Made by a program: the position numbers and the translations under genes. The notes beneath the pieces were generated by a model. The model had not been told where the DNA came from. It saw only the letters and a program-made list of their open reading frames with translations, and made no database searches. Shown here piece by piece: positions 47,867-61,200 of a stretch of DNA of 64,000 nucleotides (position 1 is its first letter; each line of letters starts with the position of its first letter). Source of the DNA: Triglochin maritima (lineage: Eukaryota > Streptophyta > Magnoliopsida > Alismatales > Juncaginaceae); NCBI GenBank assembly GCA_963682175.1, contig OY821772.1, positions 46,150,925 through 46,214,924 on the forward strand. The letters are read 5' to 3'.

Positions 47867-50266
47867 CTTTGTCTACATTGACACCAAAACAATCATTGAA
47901 ATTCATTGTAAAAAATTGGAAATGAACACCAATACGAACATCATTGAAATTCCAAGAATGTGACCCAAAACCTCACGTTTTGCAAAACAGTGGTATTGTT
48001 TACTGTTTTACGAACGAATGTACAAACTAAGACGAATGTACAAACTAAGACCTCCACCCGAAACTCAGAACTATAGAGAAAAATTAAAGATTATGTATGA
48101 ATCACATTCCCGTTCTCCTGGTGCATTTGGTGTATAAATATATACACATTGTGAAGGAGATGGGTTTGAGTTTTGGATACGAAACGCATGTGGAGTTTTT
48201 ATATTTGCAACTAGCCTCAAAATGCTAGATTTTGAACCTCAAAACCCAAGTCATCTAAACAGACCCATAGTATTTTATTGCAACAAATGATGCACGTTCC
48301 TTGTTGACATGTGATCTTTTTTTCTGTTTCATGTCCGCTTGACATATTTCTACAACTTTGTGTTTCAGATATATCCAATGTATTATGTTTTTGTCATGTC
48401 TATCTTTACTACCTAACTCAAACGGTATTTAGATGCATCCATTGTATTCGACTGATGTGCTAGATACGTTCACTACATTTTATAAGGGACTAATGTATAA
48501 AGGTTAATTGTGGTAGTGTTTAGGGTTTAAGGTCAACAATATAGAGTTTCGAATTTAGAACTTCAGGTCAGGTTACCCATTATATTTGGATAACAGTGTG
48601 GATAACCAAAGGTGTTCTGGTTCCATTAAATTGATATCGGAATGAGCCATGAAATGGTTTATCTTCAAATTTAAAAAATGATGTAGTATTAAAAATAAAA
48701 AATGCATAACCAAAACAATACATCGAATTTTTTAAAAAGTTGACACCGTAATGACCTACAATCTTTTTTGTCAAATAGTAAAAAATTATTTTGGAATGAA
48801 AATACAAAAAATGCACAACCAAAAGATGTAGCGAAATGAGAGAAAAAAATGATATCGTGATATATTTATATGTGATAAAAATTATTTTCCTAAGTCAATC
48901 AGGATAAAGCTTATAATTATGGAGACATAATATTTTCCGCGAATAAAATTTAGAAAACTTGTTTTGACAAAGTAGCAACTTTAGAAAGATTATAAAAAAA
49001 AGTTGTATCAATTGATTATGAAATTCATTAAAAATTTGTAAAATGACAGAATTAATAACACTGTCTAATTTTTTGGTGAGAAGTAGTTGTCTAAAATAAC
49101 ACCTTAGGCCGCCGGACTCCTGCTTGAGAGCAACACCTTAGACCGCCGGACTCCGGACTCCTTCTTGAGAGCAACAAGGCTATCAAGGCGACTCCCCCTC
49201 CACCGCAAAAATAACAGACCACCATGGCGACTCTCCCTCCACCGTAGGATGTTAGATCACAGGCCACGTGTTCCTATCTCGGCGGAGTACGGATACCTGC
49301 TCACCAACAAAGAAATCGTTAGCGCCTGGAGGGTGCAGGAGTGAAAAGGTGACGTGAATTTGTTTGTAATCAAAAGCACAAGGGAATATTGCATACAGAC
49401 CCTTCAACTTGATTTATAGTTTTTACCAAATGCCCAATTTACATTATTTGTACGGGTCCTTTGATTTAGATAAGAGGTACATAGGGTGCCCTTGAATTTA
49501 GGTAGTCACTGAGGAGAAAGAATTTGAGGCAACTACTAAGGAGGTAATTATCTAGATTCTGGAGTGACGATAATTTCTCTAATCTAAGTTTGGCATGCTG
49601 AGAGAGTTTGTTTCAAACTTGAAAAGACTCATCCCAATTCCCAACTCAACGATTCAGTACCAAAAGTCGCTTTTAATTGTAGTCGACCTACAACAAATTC
49701 CTGCCGGCTAAACCCCATGCTTTGTTACTTTAAAGGGGGGAGGATGGGTAAGGATTCATCTCATATTCCTTGCTTACGAAGTGTGGGTATTGCCACGTTA
49801 CAGAGTTGGAACAAGTTCATGTGAGTATTAGACCACTTTCCATTTAATACCTTGACAAATTCCGTAACAGAGATAGAGTACGATTCAATTAAGAACCCAA
49901 CCGTAAAATCAATCATGCCAGTTCTAAGAGCGATTATTCCATTATCCTTGGAATCTTCAATTACAGCAATTGAGACATTCACGAAATGAAAATATGTAAT
50001 GTAACATGGAGCTTTCAAATAACCATTTGCACGAAGCATAAAATCAAAAGATCCAAATAATTTTCTTGTATACATAAATAAGATCAAATAATAATGTTGT
50101 TTATAAGTTAAAGCAGGGATTTTTAAGGAACACACGACATAAACATTCGGACAATTTACAGCAAACCGAAATCAAAATATCTAAGAAACTAATATAATAT
50201 AAACTTTTTAACTGTTATTTGAGGACTTAGTTAGGATTACAATCTCCACTCTCAAGCATATACATA
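47867..50266. other. Intergenic DNA between the F-box and RRP12-like genes
   Basis: No protein family was recognised. An imperfect tandem repeat of about 37 bp (GCCGCCGGACTCC ... GAGAGCAACA) lies at about 49110-49175 in a GC-richer patch (49080-49340). The part left of 50267 should contain the 3' UTR of the RRP12-like gene. Confidence 0.4.
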
Positions 50267-52231
50267 TCACTTCAGCTTCTTGGTTCTCCCCCGTAGTTTC
50301 TTCTGGGCCTTTCGCCCCTTGATGGAAAGAGTGGCCGAAGCACATTTTATTTCATGCTTTTTATTCTTTTTCACTACACTCGTCATTCCCTGCCGTGCAA
50401 TTGCTCTGTTCTCCTCTCTACTGTTCAATAATTTCCGGTCGAGTGGCCAGTACGCATAAGGTTCAAGCTTGTTTTTTCTTTTGATATCACCACTACACTT
50501 ATTGCTTTTATAATCGCTGCCGGTATATGCCCATCCAGATTCTACTTTCTGCCTCTTGTTACGAGATTTTGGAAGAAAATGTGAACTTAAGTGGCCACGG
50601 GCGTATGATTCTCCATCCAAGTCTCTGCATTGCTTCTTTTGTTCGTGGACATTTTCCCCACTTTCTAGTATTACGAGTCGGCCATCCCAATTGATTTCAA
50701 ATTCATCATCAGCATCTAGATTTCTCTTGTCACGTCGAGAAGACTTGAGAACGTCTCTAGTCCTCTGGTGGTCAAGCAAGTCAAGAGGGTCACTTTCCAA
50801 CTGATCAAGCAAATCTCCAGGCAGACTCTTTGATCGTTGTAGCTTTTTTGATCTGTTACACAATACAAAATTTGAAGTATCCAAAAGCAAAACCTGATTT
50901 CCGTTGGCATTATCATGGTTTTTAACTGGAGAAAGGTGAGAAATTTTGGATTGTTTTTATCAAAGAAAGGTCAATATACCAAGACCAGTTAGAACCATAT
51001 TGTAAATTAAACAGCTACAAAGCCTTTCATCCCAAATGAGCTGGGGGTAGGCTGGGAAAGAAACTCAATAGTTATGAAACTCAAACTCTACATTGTAAAT
51101 TAAGAGGGAACTGATATTTTAAACAGCATTCGAAAGAAATTTCAGAACACAGTATTGAAGTTTGTTGTACTGCTAGTTTTGTAAAGCACATTACATCAAT
51201 AAATTCCAATTGACGAAATACTACTACTGTTAAACCAAATTGATCACATTCCAATTGACGAAACTGTTAAACCACTGCTCATCAAATCCAAAGGTACCCG
51301 TTGTGATAACCAAAACTAACAACACTAGCAGACAATTATGCGAACAAGGTACAATTTTTTTTGTTTGCATAATCAGATTATTGGGTGAGACACATGAATA
51401 CCGGAAAAGAGAGCAATCCAGCATATAGCATATTGCTCTCTACAAAGTTGAAAAGATAACAGATGGAAATATATATATATATATAATATATGTTTCTCAC
51501 TGTTCCAATTTCCTACTTTCAAAAACTTAACCTGAACTTACTTTCAAGTTTGGCAAGAAATTTATACCACTAAGAATTTCCAAGTTCGATACGGAATTTA
51601 TATCACTATATGTAAATAAGAACCTCCGAACAAGGAAAAATGCATTCACCTGAATATGCCATACAAGGATCTCTAATAACAATAGAAGATTGATGGTGGC
51701 TGGTAAAGTTTTAATGATGAAAAACGGCAAGCAGTACCTTAATAAAAAAAATATTGAAAAAAAACAGTACCTTAATGAAGGGACTTTGCACCACGAGCTA
51801 TAAGTTGACCTAGAGTCCACGAATCCAGCATTAGTGTGACCATCATCAGCCTCGGAAAACAGAGACATACCATTCCGTCTACTTCGCCTGCAAATCAAAA
51901 TCAAAAGGATGCAACATACATGACTACACACAGACAAAGGACAGGCTACATCCATGAGAGGCTCTCAGAGCCTTTTGGAGGCGGAAAACATAGTATGAAG
52001 CAAGTAAAGAAGGATGTCAGTCGTGACATCATACTGGACCCAAGCATCACATGTTTCATCCATAGGATCCCAAAACCCAATTATGAAAGAGAAATATAGC
52101 CCAAACCTTTTTCTTAGTCATCCCTTCTAAAGCAGATTGGGACAGGAGATGCCCTTCAATGAGTTTAACAAACTAGCAATGCTAACAATTCCTTGAAAGG
52201 AGTTCCTAATTCATAGAATGGTTAGTAAACT

Positions 52232-52276
<45 letters not shown>

Positions 52277-55200
52277 GACATAAAATGGATGGTTTGGAAT
52301 AGACCTAGCAATTTGACACGAAACACGAAAAATTTGTGTTTGGGTTTAAGGAAATCATGTTTCGTGTCATTTTCGTGTCACGCCTATCGTGTACACGAAA
52401 ATACCCAAAAATACACGATATCATATTTATACCACAAATAAAAGACAATAATGTAAAATTGTTTAGTGGTAAGATAGGCATCACCAAAGGACGAAGTCCC
52501 GGGTTTGAATCCGACCTTTCGTGTGTGTTTTTTATTTTTCAATCTAAAAAAGTCCCTAGCATGATTCGATCCGGCGTTCCAAGCAACAACATGTGAGGTG
52601 TACCCACCAACTCACGTGAGGTGTTGAGTACCCACCAACTCACGTGAGGTGTTGAGTAGCGTTCTACTAGATATATAATTATTTATTACCAGGATTCAAG
52701 TGTGGAAACTTCAGTCTCACATCGGATAAACTAAAGTTTCACCTCCCATTCCACTATAAAAGCTCTCCATGGTCAATTGAGTTGAACCATCTTTTGGCAT
52801 GGGTGCTTCTTTTTTTGGAAGTTGGACAATAATGTCTTGCCATGTTAAATTGATCAAGTATAATTGTATAATACGAAATCAACACTTGATTATTGAAGTT
52901 AAATAAATTTTTCGTGTCCATTCTTGTCGTTTCGTGTTGACACAAAACCAGATGGATCATCTTCGTGTATCAAATATTGGTACACGAATTCATTCCGTGT
53001 CGTGTTCGTGTATAGTCATAGTGATTGTCAGGTCTAGTTAGGATAAGGATTTCCTCCTTAGCAAGCCTTGTAAGGCACACTCAAGTGGTTGTCCCACTTT
53101 GGACATTATACTTAAAAGGCCAAGCGTTGAGAATGTGTTTGGCTTGTCATACTGATACTGCAGAACTGTCAGTTCTTTCCAATCTTTAACTCGGATAGTT
53201 CATGAGTAATAATTGCCTCTCTTTTTAAACAAGGATTGCATACTAAAAACTTTTGTAAATTTTAAATGAAAAATCATCTCCTCAAGAAATGGTAGGCTAG
53301 CATGACTTTTGCCAGGACACATGTTTTATTTTTCTGATGACAATTGTTTGGAATAGCAATCTGAGATTGCATCTAAGGAATGTGAACAGCTCCTAGGACA
53401 ATCGAATGGATACTCAGCCAGAGTTAATATTGCTCTCCAAATATAATTAAGATTGTCAGTGGAGCCAGCGTTCAACTTCCTGAAGAACTATGGTTGCATT
53501 TATTAAACTGACACAAATGTTAAAGTTCTTGTTACCTTGAAACTGTTTTGAAATGAATAGATCTCCCATCCTCTGATTTTGCTTCTCTCTCTTTACGATT
53601 TGCTATCTATAAAGTGTTCAAATTAGAATACAGTACCTAAACATTATATCTCAAAATTTTATTTTAGTTAGTACACCCACCTTCCTTAGATTGTTTAGAA
53701 GCTTCATATGCTCTTCAGGCATCACCATTTTTACAGCATCCAGGCCACATTTGTGGATAAGCATTTCAAGAAGCATCTTCACCTGATACATAAAAAGACG
53801 CATCCCCATATTCATTCAAAGTGAAGATTTATAAATGAAAGATGTTACCAAAGAGGTGACTGAAAAGTGAATAAGAATAAAGAAAGAAAACATCTAACGG
53901 AAGGACATTAAAACCAAATTCCTGGACATCCATCTTCATGAACTTTGCCTACATGTAACAAAAAATGGTGCAGAAACGTGCCACTGGTCTGAAAAGGTAT
54001 GCAGTGCAATAGAGTGATAGCCATGTGATTCCAAAAACCAATTCTCATATTTCTACCCAAAAAAAAAAGATTTTCGACTACTGCCCTCTTCTCCCACTCC
54101 TGCAGAACTCCATCAGTCATCTTGATGGTACTAAAGTATTCCCAGATGTTCCACACTGCAAGAAATGACTTCTAAAGGTTTTAAATTTCCTAGGCTTCCC
54201 GGCTTTTATAAGATTCTTAACAAATACAAAACCAAAAGTTGATTTAGCATGACGCCGAATTTATGTTTGACATGGATTAATGCATTGTGATGACAAGCTA
54301 TGTTATATAGGATGTACATTGTGTATTAAGTACAAAGGATCCCCTTACATCAAATCAGGGTACTGATGATGCAATGAAGCACCTTAGCACAGATTTTGGT
54401 ATGAATATATGCATTTTGTACTCAAAAAAAGTTTGGAAGAATATTAGACATGTACCACATGGCAAGCAATGGATGGAATGACCATCCCTGTGCCCCCTAG
54501 TTCCGTCCCTACTTTTAGGGCTAAACTTGACCATACCATTGCTTGAGGCTCAAAAAAAAAATGATAGACCATAGCCAAAGTTTACAAAAAGCATGAAGAC
54601 ATATACTTACGTACTACCACTCCCTTTATGTTTTGCAAAAAATCAAGGGGGCAACCGCCCCCAATGCACCCTAGTTTCACCCTTATTCCTATGGTTAAAT
54701 TTGGCCACATCATTGCTTGAGGCTCACAAAAATGATAGAACATAGCCAAAATTTATTTGAAGGGACTGCAAGTTTGTAACATAGACAGATGTACCTTTCC
54801 TTTAAAATAGAACTTGGTGTCGTCTTGCAATTTTATCAAACCCTCGACAATTTCAGTCAAGTGCATGTTTAAAATTCGATCAGAAGATTTAGCAAGCACC
54901 ACTTTCAATAAACCCAAATTAGCCTGCAAAAAGATGAGAGAGGAAAACAAACATAAACCGCAAAAGATTATTGAAATCAGAGACGGAATTTCCCAGAGAT
55001 AAAATTAACAAGTTCCCTGCGTTGTCTACGAACATACACATGTAGCCCCTAGAAACTTCAGCATGACAACATAAACCACGCGGAAGAAAGGACACAGAAT
55101 GGATACCTTGCAAATTTCACGTTCTTTTCTTTCACAAAGGAACAACATCTGAAGCAATTTGTAGGCTGAAACAAGAAGATCAGAGAACTCATATGTGAGG

Positions 55201-58200
55201 CAAGCTAATGCTCTGATGTTTGCACTGCTCTTGGGTGCTGATTGTGTTGTCAGATCCTCAGCAACCTGAGTTTCACATAAATACAGGCATCATTACTAAA
55301 GATTTATAATTCTAAATGTTCTTCATTTTTTATTATTTTCTCACCTCGGTTTCCCGTCTGCCACCCACAGCCATGCTTACATGACATGACTGGGACTCAG
55401 TCAGAATATTTACCATTATAAAACTGTAACAGGTATCAAATGGGAAAATGAAACTCATACGCTGAAGGAGACATGTTGCTACAACTTATTTGCTTTAAAC
55501 TAAGAAGCATGGGCACTTCAAAACGGCTAATGTGTTTGTGTCATGCTCGTGTCGGATATCAACATGCGTCAGACATGTACGTAACATGGGGTGTCCGGGG
55601 TATTTTGAGCAGTCCAGAACGTTGGTCACGTCTCGGACACGCTTGGGCACTCCACGCCATGGACACGAGTGTCCAATGTTGGCATGTCTTGTGCATTTTT
55701 TAGAACTTTGAGTTGTTTTCTTTAAAATAGGTTACAAGGCATTTTAGTGAGAAATACTGCAAAACACCAAATTGAGGAATAAAGATTTTTCCTCTCACTT
55801 CAGTTTCTTTGATATGATTTCCAAACCTGAAACCCATCTTCAAAATTTCTTCCCCTATCCTCTTTTCTTTCAGCCATCTCCGACAATCTACCGGGGTATT
55901 ATTACATAATTTAATATTCAAACTAATGCTAATAATATTTAAATATTTTTTTATAATTTTAAATTAATAATTTAATAGTCATGTCCGTGTCCTGTTTTCT
56001 ACAAAAATGAGTTATCGCCATGTACGTGTCGTGACTGACACCCATGTCCGTATCCGTCCTTCCTTGGCTTTCAGTTATAATAACCACTTTCAAAACAACT
56101 TAATGTTTAAACATGGAAAACAAGAATAAAGAAGAGAAGGACGAAAAACTAAAAAGTGGAAGTGGTGTAGGCATAAGATAAGAATAATACCATGTGAAAG
56201 AGATTCTGCAACTTTCCAGCCTTCTGCAATTCATCTTTATCCACATAGGCATGTACAATTCCAATGAGAAAATTGGACGCCTTGTTCCTGATTTTACTGT
56301 TGCTCTACGCAATAATCCAAAAAAAAATCAATATGACCTTGAAACAATTAAAATCACACTATATAAAAGGCCTAATCTGGCCAAGTAACTATGAAAAATT
56401 TAACAATCCACATGTGATGTGTGAACAAGGAAAATTGTGCCATAGCCAATAGCTAGGTATGGGTAAAGGGGCATGGAATACATATGATGAGCTAGAATAA
56501 TGGTTAAAGAACCTAACATGACTAGGTTGAGAGATAATTGAGTAGGTCATGATGTTGTTAGGATTTCATAGACTTTTATGACCCTGACCTGCAAAGGAAC
56601 CTCTATGAACCTCTAACATTTTGTATGAAAATGTCTGAGCTATAACTTAAAAAAGAGATAAATTAAGCATCTATCTGTTTATTTCACAACAAAGGTTTAA
56701 CAACCAGTGGGGAAAAACATAGAAGAAACATCAATCAAAAGCACCATACATAATTGATGTGCGACATTCGTCGCACTGCAATTTGAATCATCTACATCAA
56801 AGAACAAACCAAAAGGAGAATAATTGCAAAACACATATGCCACACATTTTGGAGAAAGAAAAAAGTAATAAGAATACCTCTTTCAAAGAAAATGTGAACT
56901 CCGTGAAAACAGACATGACGATCTTTTCCTTTCGATATTCAGGCGAACACTGTCAAGAAAAATCAACATAGGTTGAGATCGAAAATGGTCAAAATTAAAA
57001 TTACTCTGCCAAATGGTCAAAAATTAAAATTTAATTTTCAAGAACCTCAAGAATGCGGACAGTTAGATAATACAAGCTGGCGAGTCTGTGATGTCTAGAA
57101 GACGAAAAACACGCTCGTAGAGCTTTTTTCAACTTTTTCATCAATTTGAGCAACCCATCAAAAGAAAAATCGCTATGATCCTGCAACATGGACAAGATCA
57201 ATAGATAAGGGACAGAATATACCCAAAGAAAAAGCATTCCTGGTGTTAAGCACAAAAAAGGCACCTTAAGAATAACAAAAAGGGCCTTATATGATGTTTT
57301 TTGGTAAGCAAAATCTTTTTTATCCTGCAAAACTCGAAGCATTAACCTTCCTGGAAAAGTGAGGAGAAAACCACTACAACCAACAGCTTTGATCATTTAA
57401 GATAAGCTCATGTGAATTGAATAAAATTAGCATACCTGTATTCCAGAAACAATCACTTCTAACAATTGTTCTATATTTTCCATGCTCAAACCTGGCAAAA
57501 GTGAAACTGCCAATTCCAAATGCCTTGCCCTGCAACCACATTCACGTTAGCATTGGTATTCTAATATCATAAATCAGGAAAGGAGATTAACATATACCAA
57601 GATCATATGATCTTAGGTTCACGTAGCTACCAGTCTTCTCACTTTTTCAGGAAAGGTAGAAGTGTCTCACACCAACTTACTTGTTACAATAACCTCCAGC
57701 TTTGTTAGTGGCTTCTCCAGCCTGGCTAGTGACCCGTCGAGTCTCACTGGCACCTTTTCCAGCCTCACTAGCGGATTCACTGATCTCAGTAGTGCTTCCC
57801 CCAGATCCACCAGCAGCTCCTTCAGTCTCAGTAGTGCTTCCTTCAGCCTTAGTCTCATTTCTTTTCTTTTCAAGGGGCTCAACTAAGAGATTGAACAAGT
57901 TTATGACATCGCTCTTGTCAGATATTGAAGCAACCTCGCAGAAGATGGACTGGCACGGTATAAGAGAGTAACACACATTATGATAAGGTAACATCCGAAA
58001 GGAAATAGAAAATCAATGGAAAGAAAGGCAGACCACAATATCAATATTCTAACAAATAAGAAGCACATTTAGTGGATAAAGACGGATAGTGTATTGGGCA
58101 AAAAAGCACCATTTGAGTTACAGGCTTACACTCTTACTGCTAAAATGTCTTACTCAGTTACTCTCACAAGCTGGATCATTGCTTGTTAAATAAACATTTT

Positions 58201-61200
58201 CGAGCATGGTATAAGAGAGTAAAACGCATTATGATAAGGTAACATCCGAAAGGAAATAGAAAAACAATGGCAAGAAAGGCAGACCACAATATCAATGTAT
58301 CAATATTCTAACAAATAAGCACACTTAGTGGATAAAGATGGATAGTGTATTGGGCAAAAAAGCACCATTTGAGTTACAGGCTTACACTCTAACTGCTAAA
58401 ATGTCTTACTCAGTTGCTCTCACAAGCTGGATCATTGCTTGTTAAATAAACATTTTCGAGTAAGAAGATTAACATGTAGTACGCCGAATATTGTGAAAAC
58501 AATATCGCAGCAACAAACGTGCTGTCTCGTATAAAAGGAAATTGTTACCTTGATTAGCTCTCCTCTATTGGCAAGGTTGGCAAAAATAGTTAGCAGCTGA
58601 CACTAACTACTTCAGGTCATCAGAATTTGAGATCCAAAAAATAAACAATGAAAATATAAAAATTACCTGTATATATCCATCAGAATCTTTTACAGAATGA
58701 AGGAAGATGTCGGACAGAACTGAAATAATGTTGCCTGACTGGGTCTGTTTCCTTGAACAATGATTCTTTATATTCAATTTAAAGGACGACCGTATCGCCT
58801 CTAAATTCTTCTTAGCAAGTTCAGGCGTATAATAGTTCTCTTCTTTAAGCTCAGGCCAACTCCTTCCGGCTGGGGCTTGACTATAGTCCTCCATTATTTT
58901 CTTATTCTGTTGAATCAAGATCTGAGAAAGAAAAGCATGTATGGAATGAGAATTTAAATTGACATGGGATCAAGAAATTAAGAAAATGCTCACCTGAAGG
59001 CTGGAACAGATTAACCCATGCAAGTCTGGTTCTTTGTGAAGTGTGTAAGATAATTCCTTCAGAAAATTGCAAAAACTAGTTGCAGTGTCAGAAGGATAAT
59101 TACAAAAGGTAGGCAGCAGAGACCATAATGCATGAACAATTCCTCTCGCATTCCTTGATGATACAATTAGTCCCTCCCTCTCGAGCTGTCAAAAGAACAC
59201 AACCTTTGTCAGGCTTCTACAACCAAAAATTAAGTGTAAAATATGAAGGGTGGGGCCAGATACCTTTTCTGAACGTTGTTGCGACTGACTTATCATGATC
59301 AGAATAGATTCTTTGAAGAACCTCAATTCTGATCCAACCGTGTATTTCTTCAAGATAGGAAGCAACCAAACATTAGCATCAGATGTATATTCGGACTCCA
59401 GGTTCAGTGGCAAAATTTTCAGAAACATTTCCGGCCCCAAGGCGCGAATTGCAGAACCTACACATTCATGAAGCTGCCCAAAAGCAAACACATACATCAG
59501 CAATAACTAAGGAAAACAAGAACTTTTGCATTTCGTATAACTAATGGAACAAGTAAACTCATATGCGTATATGACAAAGTAACCAAAACAAACAAATATC
59601 AACGGCCTTAAGTTTCTGTTGTGCTAAAATTACATTGAACAAACAAGTATGCCATGAAATACATGCAACAAAGCCCTTTGGGCAATGCCTACATGAGATT
59701 GCTCTATTTATATCTAGCAACAGTGAGCATAAGTATGCAAATTTAAGGATAAAATAATTTGGTTTTATTTCAACATGATATGATAGAAACCAAAATGTAT
59801 AATTTTGCATTTACATAATCTTGTAACTTTAGTTTCATTAATTTAATAGCTTTTGCATAGATACCCTTGTCAAAGACATTATCATGGAATTTTTCTCTAT
59901 ATCCAATTATCACTTTCAATATCGTCACAAGTTGTTTGTCATACTAGGTTCCTCTTGGCATAAAAATGTTATGACCGAACTGCAGTTGCATAAAAATGTC
60001 TCTATTCACAACAACACATACTTACAGCCCAATAAATTAAAAGGTTACATGACCATTTACACACACATATCAAACAAATTTACCTTGAATTTTTTTTACA
60101 TCCATACCACATAAATACTTCAAATATCAAATATACATTTCTTTCTTTTTATTTTTTAAAGAACCCAAAGTTATTATGTTTGCGATACATATCGAATGTG
60201 GATTGTGGAGGGTGAGGATTCAGACATCCAGTGGAGCAACAGCTACAGACAAACACAACGTCAACATCTTGCGGTTGGCAACGGTTGGCAAATTCAACCA
60301 AGTAACGATAGCAATGCTTTGGCTGGGTTTGCTAAGCATGACAACTAAAAAGTAAGAAGGTAACGAGAAAAGATGAAAACACAAATAAGGGCTAATTTGT
60401 AGAGACAGTTTTCTTTACTTAGTTGTTACATATTAGCATTATAGCTAATGTCACGAATATGAACGGATTTGATCATGTCATGATCTTTTTTTTATTGGTA
60501 GATCGTGTCATAATCATATCAGGATATATAGAGCAATATGGAATGCTACAACTACTTTCGATAGTCTTACTTCTTCATTATAATTATTCTAACGTTCAAA
60601 AGTGTGTGTATTTTACATATAATTACAAACTTCTATTCACATGCCATTTAACTTTCTAAAACTTCCGATGTCAAGTAATGAATTTATACATTTATTATGA
60701 GGATATCGCAAAGTAACATCGGGGGGAAATCCATAAAATCGCAAAGTAACATCGGGAAAAAATCCATAAAAATCAATAGTGATTATAAGGACTAAAATGT
60801 ACTCATAATTTCCTACCACAGTTCTGGTGTCATAGAGGCAAGTTGATGTCATCGTACCGGAGCCAAATAATGGCATACACATATTATCACGTATTTTTCA
60901 GAAGTGCAACTATGCTGCCATGTACTTCACTTTTTTGCTCTTTTATTAAAAGAATATTAGTTTAAATATTTTTATTCAATTGCACACTGGCATGAACCAA
61001 AATCTTCACATTCATCTCCTTAACCTTTCTTATTGGCAAATTTCATTGTTTCAGAGCAATTGAGCAAACCTGCTTTCTATAGCCAAAATCTTCATCCGGA
61101 AGCTTCTCTAGATTTGCTAGACTCTTAATCACACCGACCATGAGACGTGACGAGGATTCTCCTGAAGAATTTATGAACAGAAAGGTAAGTTTCATTTATG

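Noticed and set aside
52232..52441. Open frame beginning with a poly-Gly tract
   Set aside because: It is the translation of the 41-G homopolymer; nothing downstream resembles a protein family.
52455..52530. tRNA gene
   Set aside because: A and B boxes are visible but a full cloverleaf cannot be formed; a SINE head is more likely.
57662..57971. Ser-rich plus-strand open frames antisense to an RRP12 exon
   Set aside because: They are shadows of the low-complexity coding exon on the minus strand, which splices in phase with its neighbours.
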